In this document: in pieces, positions 16,854 to 23,296 of the stretch
How the letters are laid out: every line of letters starts with the position of its first letter
Position numbering within the stretch: position 1 is the stretch's first letter
NCBI GenBank assembly: GCA_050257395.1
Contig: JBLMWU010000138.1
Coordinates: 1-23,296, forward strand
Length of the DNA: 23,296 nt
From: JAIRTY01 sp050257395
GTDB lineage: Bacteria > Actinomycetota > Actinomycetes > Streptosporangiales > Streptosporangiaceae
Reading direction: 5' to 3'
Position numbers and translations under genes: made by a program
Notes under the pieces: model-generated
Told to the model about the DNA's origin: nothing
Seen by the model: only the letters and a program-made list of their open reading frames with translations
Database searches by the model: none

Positions 16854-16986
16854 AAGATCCTCCTTGACACGGGTATTGCCGGGCCCCCATTCCGCCGCCG
16901 CTGCGGCATGCTCAGGAGCTACGACTGCCGAACGCTACTACGCGGGGCGCGGTCCCGTGGCAGGGACGAAATGCAAAAAGGTAAAT

Positions 16987-18951
16987 CTATCGTCTACCCG
17001 GCCGGCGGGTCCGGAGGAAGTCCCTGACCACGTACTCGCCGAGCCGTTCGGGCACCGCCCGCAGGACCCGGCCGCCGTTGCGCCGGGCCACTTCGTCAAC
17101 GAATGCCGTAAGGCCTTCGTCATCGGCCAGCATGAAAATGTTCATGCTGGCCCGGCGGCGCGTCATTTTGTCCACTTCTGCGAGTGTCAGGGTGAGTGTT
17201 TCCGGCGCGGGCGGCCAGTCGAACCACGACTGCCCGTCCCGGCGCAGATGCGCGGTCGGCTCACCGTCGGTGACGATGATGACGACCGGGTCGTGCTCGG
17301 GCCGCCGGTCGAGGAAGCGGCCGGCCAGCATCAGCGCGTGGTGCAGGTTGGTGCCCTGGACCATGTCCCAGCCGAGCCCGGCGAGGTCGGTCTCGCGCAG
17401 CTCCCGGGCGTAGTTGGAGAAGCCGATGACCTGGATCGCGTCCTGCGGGAACCGGCTGCGCACCAGGGCGTGCAGGGCCAGCGCGGTCTGCTTGGCCGGG
17501 CCCCAGGTGCCGCGCAGCGCCATCGAGTAGGACAGGTCCACCAGCAGGCAGACCGCGGCCGAGGTGCGCCGCTGGGTCTCGGCCACCTCGAAGTCCTGCG
17601 CTTCGAGCCGGACCCGGTCCCGGCGGCGCACGGCCCCCGGGTCGCGCAGCAGGGCCTTGCGCACGGTGGCCGGGGCGTCGAGGGCCTGCTCGTCCCCGAA
17701 CTGCCAGGGCCGGGTGGCGCCGGTGATCTCGCCAGCCTGCCCGGCGTCGTGCTGCTCGTGGTCCCCGAACCGGCCCTCCTGCAGGTCGGCGAAGACGCGG
17801 CGGAGGGCCGTCTCGCCGAGCCGCCGGACCGCCTTCGGGGTGAGCTCCAGCTTGCCGGCGTTGCGCTCGAGGTAGCCCTGCCGTTCCAGCTCCCGCTCGA
17901 TCTGCCGCAGCGCGTCCAGGTCGTCCACGGCGTGGCGGCCCAGCGCCCGCCGGATCGCGGCCTCGTCGACGTCGTCGAGCCGGGCGCCGGGGTAGTCCTG
18001 GCGCAGGGCGCCCTCCAGGTCGGCGAGGTCGGCGAGCTCGGCCAGCGCGGTGGTGGCGTCACCGAGGCCGAGCGGGTTGTCCCCGGTCATCCGGGGATCG
18101 GGCCGGCCGCCGGAGTCCATGTCGGGCCGGCGGGCCCGCAGCGCGTCGGCCAGCCGGGCCATCTCCGCGGCCAGCCCGGCGTCCTCCATCGCCTGCTGCA
18201 TGAGGCCGGCCAGTTCCTCCCGCTGCTCGGGGGTGAGCGACCCGAGCAGCCGGTCGGCCGCGGCCATCCGCCGCACCAGCGTGTCGACCAGCTCTTCGAG
18301 GTTGCGCGGGTTGTCCGGGAAGAGGTCGCCGTAGCGCTCCATGAAGCGGTCGAAGTCGGCCTGGGTGTGCTCGCCCCGGTCGTCCGCGGCGAGCATCTCG
18401 TTCAGGTCCGCGAGCATGTCCTTGACCCGCTGCATCGCCTGCGGGTCCGGGTTCTCCAGCGCCTGCTTCATGCCCTGGAACTGGCTGTCCAGCACCTCCC
18501 GCCGGAGCAGGTCGCGGAGCTGCTCGAAGGTCTGCCGGGCGGCCTGGCTGCGCCACTGGTAGTCGGCCAGCCGCTGGATCGCCTGGGCGGTGTCGGCGGG
18601 CAGCGAGTCGAGCTCGTCCTCCCGCAGCCGCGCCTCGTCGGACGGGTCGGGGAACAGCTCCGCCCGCTCCTGGCCGATCGCCGTGTCCAGCAGGGCCCGG
18701 GCCTGGTCCAGGATGCCGTCGAGCCGGCCGCGGCTGCGGATCTCCCGCTGCCGTTCGCGGACCCGGCGGAGCATGTCGTCCAGGCCGCGGCGGCCCTGCA
18801 GGCCGCGCCGCAGCAGGTCGGACAGCGCGCTCGCCGGGTCGGTGCCCGCCAGCACGGACTCGCCGAGCTCGTCCAGGGCCCCGCGGGCGTCGTACGGCGG
18901 CGCCAGCGGGTCGGGACCATCGCGGTACTCGCCGTACCGGTAGCCAGTCAC
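16987..18951 (-). CDS. VWA-domain protein paired with an AAA+ ATPase
   Basis: 654 residues, cytoplasmic (no signal or membrane segment). Residues 20-400 are mostly charged helices, with repeated Arg/Glu/Leu-rich stretches, ADFDRFMERYGDLFPD and LTPEQREELAGLMQQA. Residues 463-640 form a von Willebrand A domain with a complete MIDAS: D472-x-S474-x-S476 (LVDLSYSM), T534 in QGTNLHHAL, and T561-D562-GEP. It therefore should bind a metal and an acidic partner residue. The partner gene lies 49 bases upstream on the same strand and encodes the AAA+ ATPase. The arrangement matches the M. tuberculosis Rv0958/Rv0959 pair and MoxR/VWA or magnesium-chelatase I/D systems. By analogy the VWA protein couples the ATPase ring to a client, but the client is unknown. 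GTG 18951 has a distant ribosome site (GGGAG, about 11 bases). Confidence 0.92.
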   Translation of the reverse strand: MTGYRYGEYRDGPDPLAPPYDARGALDELGESVLAGTDPASALSDLLRRGLQGRRGLDDMLRRVRERQREIRSRGRLDGILDQARALLDTAIGQERAELFPDPSDEARLREDELDSLPADTAQAIQRLADYQWRSQAARQTFEQLRDLLRREVLDSQFQGMKQALENPDPQAMQRVKDMLADLNEMLAADDRGEHTQADFDRFMERYGDLFPDNPRNLEELVDTLVRRMAAADRLLGSLTPEQREELAGLMQQAMEDAGLAAEMARLADALRARRPDMDSGGRPDPRMTGDNPLGLGDATTALAELADLADLEGALRQDYPGARLDDVDEAAIRRALGRHAVDDLDALRQIERELERQGYLERNAGKLELTPKAVRRLGETALRRVFADLQEGRFGDHEQHDAGQAGEITGATRPWQFGDEQALDAPATVRKALLRDPGAVRRRDRVRLEAQDFEVAETQRRTSAAVCLLVDLSYSMALRGTWGPAKQTALALHALVRSRFPQDAIQVIGFSNYARELRETDLAGLGWDMVQGTNLHHALMLAGRFLDRRPEHDPVVIIVTDGEPTAHLRRDGQSWFDWPPAPETLTLTLAEVDKMTRRRASMNIFMLADDEGLTAFVDEVARRNGGRVLRAVPERLGEYVVRDFLRTRRPGRR

Positions 18952-19000
18952 GTCTGCGTCAACTCCCGCGGCCCGCCTGAGCTTCCCGCTGGCCAGCCGG

Positions 19001-20443
19001 TCACGTGCGGTAGACCGGCCTGCCGTCCACCACGTCCTTGGACAGCCGCCGCATCAGGTAGAGGCCTTCCAGGGCGAACTCCACGGCCGCGGCGGCCTGG
19101 CCGGGTGACTCGCCGCCGTCCATGCCCAGCCGGTCCATGATCCTGGCCAGGCCGGGGATCTCGCCGACCCGGCCGAGCAGGTCCGAGGCGGCGACCAGCT
19201 CGCCGGACTCGACGGTGCCGCCGCCCTCGAACGAGGCGAGCAGGCCGGACAGGTCGGCGCTGCCGAGCCGGGACCGGAAGGTGTCGGCGGTGGCCCGGCG
19301 CAGCAGGTGCTCCAGCACCTCCTGCTCCCTGCCCTCCTCGCTGACCTCGAACTCGACCTTGCCCCGCAGGGTGCTCACCACCGGCGGCAGGTCGCAGATC
19401 CGGGCCACCGGCTGCGGCTCGCCGGTGAGCGCGGCCCGGCGGACGGCCGACGCCGCCACCGACTCGGCCGCGGCGATCGCGAACCGGGCGGACACGCCCG
19501 AGCGGGCGTCCACCGCCGGGGAGGTGCGGGCCAGCCGGGTGAACCGGGCGATGACCTCGACCAGGTGCGCGGGCACCTGCGCGCCGGGGTCCCGGCCGTC
19601 CCACGCGATCTCGGCCTCCTGCCCGATCAGGGTCAGCTCGTGCTCGAGGTCCAGCGGGTAGTGGGTGCGGATCTCGGCGCCGAACCGGTCCTTGAGCGGG
19701 GTGATGATGCGGCCCCGGTTGGTGTAGTCCTCGGGGTTGGCGCTGGCCACCAGGAGGATGTCCAGGGGCAGCCGCAGCGAGTAGCCGCGCACGCCGATGT
19801 CGCGCTCCTCCAGCACGTTGAGCAGCGCGACCTGGATCCGCTCGGCCAGGTCCGGCAGCTCGTTCAGGTTGAACACGCCCCGGTTGGTGCGCGGCACCAG
19901 GCCGAAGTGGATGGTCTCCGGGTCGCCGAGGGTGCGGCCTTCCGCGACCTTCACCGGGTCGATGTCGCCGATGAGGTCGCCGACGCTGGTGTCGGGGGTG
20001 GCCAGCTTCTCGCCGTAGCGCTCGCTGCGGTGCCGCCAGCCGACCGGCAGCGCGTCGCCGTGCTCGGCGGCGAGCCGCCGGCAGCGGGCGCAGACCGGCT
20101 GGTAGGGATGGTCGTTGATCTCGCAGCCCGCCACGACGGGGGACCACTCGTCGAGCAGCCCGGCCAGCGTGCGGATGAGGCGGGTCTTACCCTGGCCCCG
20201 CTCGCCCAGCAGGATCGTGTCGTGCCCGGCGATCAGCGCCCGCTCCAGCTGCGGGAGCACGGTGTCGCCGAACCCGACGATGCCGGGGAAGCGGTCGTCG
20301 CCGGCCCGCATCCGGGCCAGCAGGTTCCGCCGGATCTCTTCCTTGACCGTCTCGTGGACGTGCCCGCTCGCGCGCAGCTCGCCCAGCGTTGCGATGGCAG
20401 GGGAGTCAGCGCCCGGGAGCGCCTGGCTGTGTGAGTGCACCAT
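19001..20443 (-). CDS. AAA+ ATPase, magnesium-chelatase I/MoxR-like
   Basis: 480 residues. Walker A is GERGQGKT (80-87), Walker B VFNLNE (190-195), followed by LPDLAERIQVALLNVLEERD, sensor 1 in ASANPEDYTNRGR (N236) and DRFGAEI with an arginine typical of an inter-subunit finger. The chelatase/MoxR clade is supported by the helix insertions around RGVFNLNELPD and the pairing with a VWA protein. Residues 107-121 hold C107, C118 and C121 (CEINDHPYQPVCARC), a possible zinc knuckle between Walker A and B. ATG 20443 is only weakly preceded by GGGGGA. It is divergent from the ROK kinase with a gap of about 105 bases that must contain both promoters. An actual role in tetrapyrrole synthesis is unlikely because no chelatase H gene is near. 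Confidence 0.93.
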   Translation of the reverse strand: MVHSHSQALPGADSPAIATLGELRASGHVHETVKEEIRRNLLARMRAGDDRFPGIVGFGDTVLPQLERALIAGHDTILLGERGQGKTRLIRTLAGLLDEWSPVVAGCEINDHPYQPVCARCRRLAAEHGDALPVGWRHRSERYGEKLATPDTSVGDLIGDIDPVKVAEGRTLGDPETIHFGLVPRTNRGVFNLNELPDLAERIQVALLNVLEERDIGVRGYSLRLPLDILLVASANPEDYTNRGRIITPLKDRFGAEIRTHYPLDLEHELTLIGQEAEIAWDGRDPGAQVPAHLVEVIARFTRLARTSPAVDARSGVSARFAIAAAESVAASAVRRAALTGEPQPVARICDLPPVVSTLRGKVEFEVSEEGREQEVLEHLLRRATADTFRSRLGSADLSGLLASFEGGGTVESGELVAASDLLGRVGEIPGLARIMDRLGMDGGESPGQAAAAVEFALEGLYLMRRLSKDVVDGRPVYRT

Positions 20444-20548
20444 TCGACACTATGTCCCCCGCGGCCGTGTCCGCACGCCGGCTTGCGGGGCCGGCCGCCC
20501 GGCCACCAGTAACGTACTCCGCAGGAATGCCAGGAAAGGCAGGGCGAC

Positions 20549-21505
20549 GTGACCAAGGGTCCGGTGCTGGCGATCGACATCGGGGGTACCAAGCTCGCCG
20601 CCGGGCTGGTCGAGCCGGGCGGCCGGCTGGCCTCCTGGGCGCAGACGGCCACCCCTGGCGGGCTGGACGCCGAGCAGTTGTGGCGAACCCTGGAATCCCT
20701 GGTCACGCGCATCATGGCGGACGCGCGGATCACCGCCGCGGCGCTGTCGGGGGTCGGCTGCGGCTGCGGCGGGCCGATGGACTGGCGGGCCGGCCGGGTG
20801 TCGCCGCTGAACATCCCGGCCTGGCGCGGCTTCCCGCTGGCGGAGCGGCTGGGCGGCCTGTTCCCGGGCGCGCAGGTGCGGCTGCACAACGACGCCATCT
20901 GCATGGCCGCGGGCGAGCACTGGCGCGGCGCGGGCCGGGGCCGCAAGTGCATGCTCGGCATGGTCGTGTCCACCGGGGTGGGCGGCGGGCTGGTGCTGGA
21001 CGGCCGGATGGTGAACGGCGCGACCGGCAACGCCGGCCACATCGGCCACGTGGTGGTCGACCCGGCCGGGCCGGCCTGCGTGTGCGGGGGACGCGGCTGC
21101 CTGGAGGCGATCGCGCGCGGCCCGGCGCTGGCCGCGTGGGCGCAGGGTGAGGGGTGGCGGCCCGGCCAGGCCGTGGTGACGGCCAGGGAGCTGGCCGACG
21201 ACGCCGCGCAGGGCCACCCGGTCGGGCAGGCTGCGATGCGCCGGGCCGGCCGGGCGCTGGGCATCGCCATCGCGTCCGCCACCCACCTGTGCGACCTGGA
21301 GGTGGTCGCGGTCGGGGGCGGCCTGGCGCAGGCCGGGTCGCTGCTGTTCGACCCGCTGGAGGAGGCGCTGCGGGCGCACGTGGGCCTGGACTACGCGCGG
21401 GGGGTGCGGGTGGTGCCGGCCGCGCTCGGGCAGAGCGCCGGCCTGGTCGGCGCGGCCGCGCTGCTGTTCGCGGGCGACCGTTACTGGCCCGCCGGGTCCG
21501 GCTAG
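20549..21505 (+). CDS. ROK-family sugar kinase
   Basis: 318 residues, cytoplasmic ATP-dependent (or polyphosphate-using) sugar kinase of the ROK fold; glucose is the commonest substrate, but specificity cannot be assigned. DIGGTKLAAGL (10-20) is phosphate loop 1 and LHNDAICMAAGE (112-123) contains catalytic D115. STGVGGGLVLDG is phosphate loop 2. The zinc site is H164 and H167 (NAGHIGH), then C177, C179 and C184 (CVCGGRGCLE), ending in E186. There is no N-terminal helix-turn-helix, so it is an enzyme and not a ROK repressor. GVGCGCGGPMDW replaces the usual GVGVPGPVD, with two extra cysteines. GTG 20549 follows a moderate purine-rich site (AGGG near 20541). Confidence 0.93.
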   Translation: MTKGPVLAIDIGGTKLAAGLVEPGGRLASWAQTATPGGLDAEQLWRTLESLVTRIMADARITAAALSGVGCGCGGPMDWRAGRVSPLNIPAWRGFPLAERLGGLFPGAQVRLHNDAICMAAGEHWRGAGRGRKCMLGMVVSTGVGGGLVLDGRMVNGATGNAGHIGHVVVDPAGPACVCGGRGCLEAIARGPALAAWAQGEGWRPGQAVVTARELADDAAQGHPVGQAAMRRAGRALGIAIASATHLCDLEVVAVGGGLAQAGSLLFDPLEEALRAHVGLDYARGVRVVPAALGQSAGLVGAAALLFAGDRYWPAGSG

Positions 21506-21526
21506 CGCCGGGCGGGCCGCCCGGCG
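21506..21526 (+). terminator. Terminator after the ROK kinase gene
   Basis: CGCCGGGCGG-G-CCGCCCGGCG, a perfect 10-bp inverted repeat around one G, begins immediately after the kinase stop and ends 29 bases before the threonine ammonia-lyase start. Confidence 0.6.
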
Positions 21527-21555
21527 GCCGGCCCGGCAGTGCCAGACTGGCTGGC

Positions 21556-22776
21556 ATGACGACTGCGGCGGCCCTGATCGGGCCCGAGGACATCAGCACC
21601 GCCCGGGAGGTGCTGCGCGACGTCGTCACCGCAACCCCGCTGCTGCACTCCCGGGTGCTGTCGGAACGGCTGGCCGGGCCGGTCTACCTCAAGTGCGAGA
21701 ACCTGCAGCGGACCGGCTCGTTCAAAGCGCGCGGCGCGTACCTGCGGATCAGCCGGCTGAGTGCGGAGGAGCGGGCGCGCGGGGTGGTGGCGGCCAGCGC
21801 GGGCAACCACGCCCAGGGGGTCGCGTTCGCCGCGGCCCGGCTCGGCACCAGGGCCACGGTGATCATGCCGGAGGGTGCCCCGCTGCCCAAGGTGGAGGCG
21901 ACCCGGGGCTACGGCGCCGAGGTGATCCTGCAGGGCCGGTCGGTGGAGGACGCCCTGGCGGCCGCGCTGGCCTGGGCGGACGAGCGGGGCGCGGTGTTCA
22001 TCCACCCGTTCGACCACCGCGACGTGGTGACCGGCCAGGGCACGGTCGGCCAGGAGATCGCCGAGCAGTGCCCGCAGGCCCGCACGGTGGTCGTGCCGGT
22101 GGGGGGCGGCGGCCTGGCGGCCGGCATTGCGGTCGCGGTCACGGCCGCCATTCCCGGGGTCTCGGTGGTCGGCGTGCAGGCCGAGGCGGTGGCGCCGTAC
22201 CCGGGGTCGCTGGCGGCCGGCCATCCGGTGCCGGTGCGGCCCGGGGTGACCATGGCCGACGGGATCGCGGTCGCCCGGCCCGGGGACATCCCGTTCGCCA
22301 TCCTGTCCGCGCTGGCCGCCCGGATGGTGACGGTGTCGGAGGAGACGCTGTCCCGGGCGCTGCTGCTGTGCCTGGAGCGGGCCAAGCAGCTGACCGAGCC
22401 GGCCGGCGCGGCCGCGGTGGGGGCGCTGCTGGAGCACCCGGACATGTTCGAGCCGCCGGTGGTGGCGGTGCTGTCGGGCGGCAACATCGACCCGCTGCTG
22501 CTGGCCAAGGTGCTCCGGCACGGCCTGTCGGCGGCCGGCCGCTACCTGATGTTCCGGTGCCGGCTGCCGGACCGGCCGGGGGCGCTGGCCACCCTGCTGA
22601 GCGAGGTGGCGGGGCTGGGCGCGAACGTGCTGGACGTGGTGCACGAGCGGGTGGCGCCGCGGCTGCGGGTGGACGAGGTGGAGGTGCTGCTGCAGGTGGA
22701 GACCCGCGGGCCGGCCCACTGCGGCGAGGTCATCGCCCGGCTGCAGGAGGCCGGCTACCGCCTCATCTTCGGCTGA
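21556..22776 (+). CDS. ilvA: Threonine ammonia-lyase with C-terminal ACT domain
   Basis: PLP enzyme that deaminates threonine to 2-oxobutanoate, the first step towards isoleucine. 406 residues from ATG 21556; the frame is open further upstream, but that is a shadow of the ROK gene. The PLP lysine is K57 in RTGSFKARGAY, the carboxylate loop SAGNHAQG (81-88), and the phosphate-binding glycine loop PVGGGGLAAG (181-190). LTEPAGAAAVG and LSGGNIDPLLL close the catalytic domain. Residues about 333-405 form one ACT domain (DRPGALATLLSEVAGLGANV). A single ACT-like domain of this type fits the short class of the family (TdcB-like core plus ACT), as opposed to the double-ACT E. coli IlvA. Feedback by isoleucine or valine is therefore plausible but not shown. 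The ribosome site is weak, and the strong hairpin just before it leaves little room for a promoter. Confidence 0.92.
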   Translation: MTTAAALIGPEDISTAREVLRDVVTATPLLHSRVLSERLAGPVYLKCENLQRTGSFKARGAYLRISRLSAEERARGVVAASAGNHAQGVAFAAARLGTRATVIMPEGAPLPKVEATRGYGAEVILQGRSVEDALAAALAWADERGAVFIHPFDHRDVVTGQGTVGQEIAEQCPQARTVVVPVGGGGLAAGIAVAVTAAIPGVSVVGVQAEAVAPYPGSLAAGHPVPVRPGVTMADGIAVARPGDIPFAILSALAARMVTVSEETLSRALLLCLERAKQLTEPAGAAAVGALLEHPDMFEPPVVAVLSGGNIDPLLLAKVLRHGLSAAGRYLMFRCRLPDRPGALATLLSEVAGLGANVLDVVHERVAPRLRVDEVEVLLQVETRGPAHCGEVIARLQEAGYRLIFG

Positions 22777-22795
22777 CTCATCCCCGGCTGGTCCG

Positions 22796-23296
22796 TCACC
22801 AGGGGCTGGGCCGCGGGGCGGGGACGGCGTTCTCCGGCACCACGTTGGCCTTGACCACGATCGTCTTGGCGGCCTTGTCGTGCAGGCACTGCCGCTGCGG
22901 GTCCCACAGCAGCCACAGCTCGTTGATGAGGGCGAAGATGCCGCCGACGGTCGGCACCAGCCCGGGCAGCGCGTAGACCGCGGCCCGGCCGCCCGCGGCG
23001 CCGATGGAGATGCGCGCCTTGGTGCCGGCGGTGACCACCCGGGTGCCGAGCACCCGCTTCCCGATCGTGCGGCCCCACAGCCCGTGCTGCAGCCAGTCGT
23101 AGCCGAACGTCACCAGGTTGCTCACCACGGCCAGCAGCAGGATGGTGCCGAACATGCTGGCGAACAGGTGGCTCACGGCCTGGTTGTACGCCGCCTGGTC
23201 GCCCGGGTTCGCGTACTGGGCCTGCTGGGCCAGCTTGAGCAGCCGCTCCCACATGGGCACGAAGACCACGATCCACAGCGGGCTGAGCAGGGCGGC
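22796..23296 (-). CDS. RDD family membrane protein, 3' part (5' end outside window)
   Basis: The frame is open to the window edge: before the GTG at 23269 it reads AALLSPLWIV, which is part of a membrane helix, so the start lies beyond 23296. Visible features are the end of a first helix, a loop rich in Gln/Asn/Ala, a second helix (TILLLAVVSNLVTF), the family signature GRTIGKRVLGTRVV, a third hydrophobic segment around ALPGLVPTVGGIFALI, and LHDKAAKTIVV near the end. RDD proteins are small multi-pass membrane proteins of largely unknown or transport-related function. The missing N-terminus would hold the arginine and the aspartates that name the family. It converges on ilvA with a 19-bp gap. 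Confidence 0.88.
   Translation of the reverse strand, partial: AALLSPLWIVVFVPMWERLLKLAQQAQYANPGDQAAYNQAVSHLFASMFGTILLLAVVSNLVTFGYDWLQHGLWGRTIGKRVLGTRVVTAGTKARISIGAAGGRAAVYALPGLVPTVGGIFALINELWLLWDPQRQCLHDKAAKTIVVKANVVPENAVPAPRPSPW

Noticed and set aside
15913..19140. 1075-codon plus-strand open frame
   Set aside because: It is antisense to two membrane protein genes and the VWA gene, with Arg/Gly/Pro/Val/His-rich composition and no recognisable domain; it is a GC artefact.
19001..20443. AAA+ ATPase considered as a true magnesium-chelatase subunit for tetrapyrrole synthesis
   Set aside because: No H subunit or tetrapyrrole gene is present, and the VWA partner has the architecture of the widespread non-chelatase actinobacterial pair.
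20549..21505. ROK protein considered as a transcriptional repressor
   Set aside because: The protein starts directly at the ATP-binding loop, leaving no room for an N-terminal helix-turn-helix, and the catalytic Asp is present.

Overview
The window is chromosomal DNA of a high-GC actinomycete. Codon third positions are almost all G or C, GTG starts are common, many starts overlap the preceding stop as GTGA or ATGA, and the gene order follows actinobacterial neighbourhoods (mfd-mazG-eno-ftsB/divIC-DUF501-ppx, and thiolase-cbs-metB). The sequence alone does not fix the genus.

Layout. (1) 1-9540, + strand, mostly housekeeping: the 3' part of mfd, a SurA_N-like lipoprotein, mazG, a small secreted protein with its own promoter, then eno, a FtsB/DivIC-like divisome protein, a DUF501 protein, a Ppx/GppA phosphatase and a family 5 uracil-DNA glycosylase. 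(2) 9541-11700 is a less conserved stretch: a tRNA-like gene with an abnormal anticodon loop, an A+T-richer gene-free zone, a minus-strand pair (DUF4287 and a PPOX/split-barrel oxidoreductase) and a small beta-rich protein resembling tail-fibre end domains. (3) 11702-15796: a thiolase on the minus strand, a highly structured intergenic region, then cystathionine beta-synthase and cystathionine gamma-synthase/lyase translationally coupled on the plus strand (transsulfuration). (4) 15817-20443, minus strand: two membrane proteins and a two-gene AAA+ ATPase/VWA-protein operon. (5) 20549-23296: a ROK sugar kinase, a threonine ammonia-lyase with a C-terminal ACT domain, and the 3' part of an RDD membrane protein.

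How the genes fit together. DNA repair (Mfd, UdgB), nucleotide-pool cleaning (MazG), glycolysis (enolase, ROK kinase), polyphosphate/ppGpp metabolism (Ppx/GppA) and sulfur/branched amino-acid metabolism (Cbs, MetB, threonine ammonia-lyase) make up the conserved core. The AAA+/VWA pair probably forms a MoxR-type or chelatase-like remodelling machine with an unknown client.

The item most worth attention is the tRNA-like gene at 9723-9797. It has complete acceptor and T arms and a class I variable loop, but its best fold gives C33 and anticodon UAA, whereas bacterial tRNAs that read UUA normally have a long variable arm and U33. Other points are short degenerate tandem repeats ending at the mazG and ppx starts, in-frame repeats inside mazG, a large GAGCGAG-rich inverted repeat before cbs, and several long perfect hairpins between genes.
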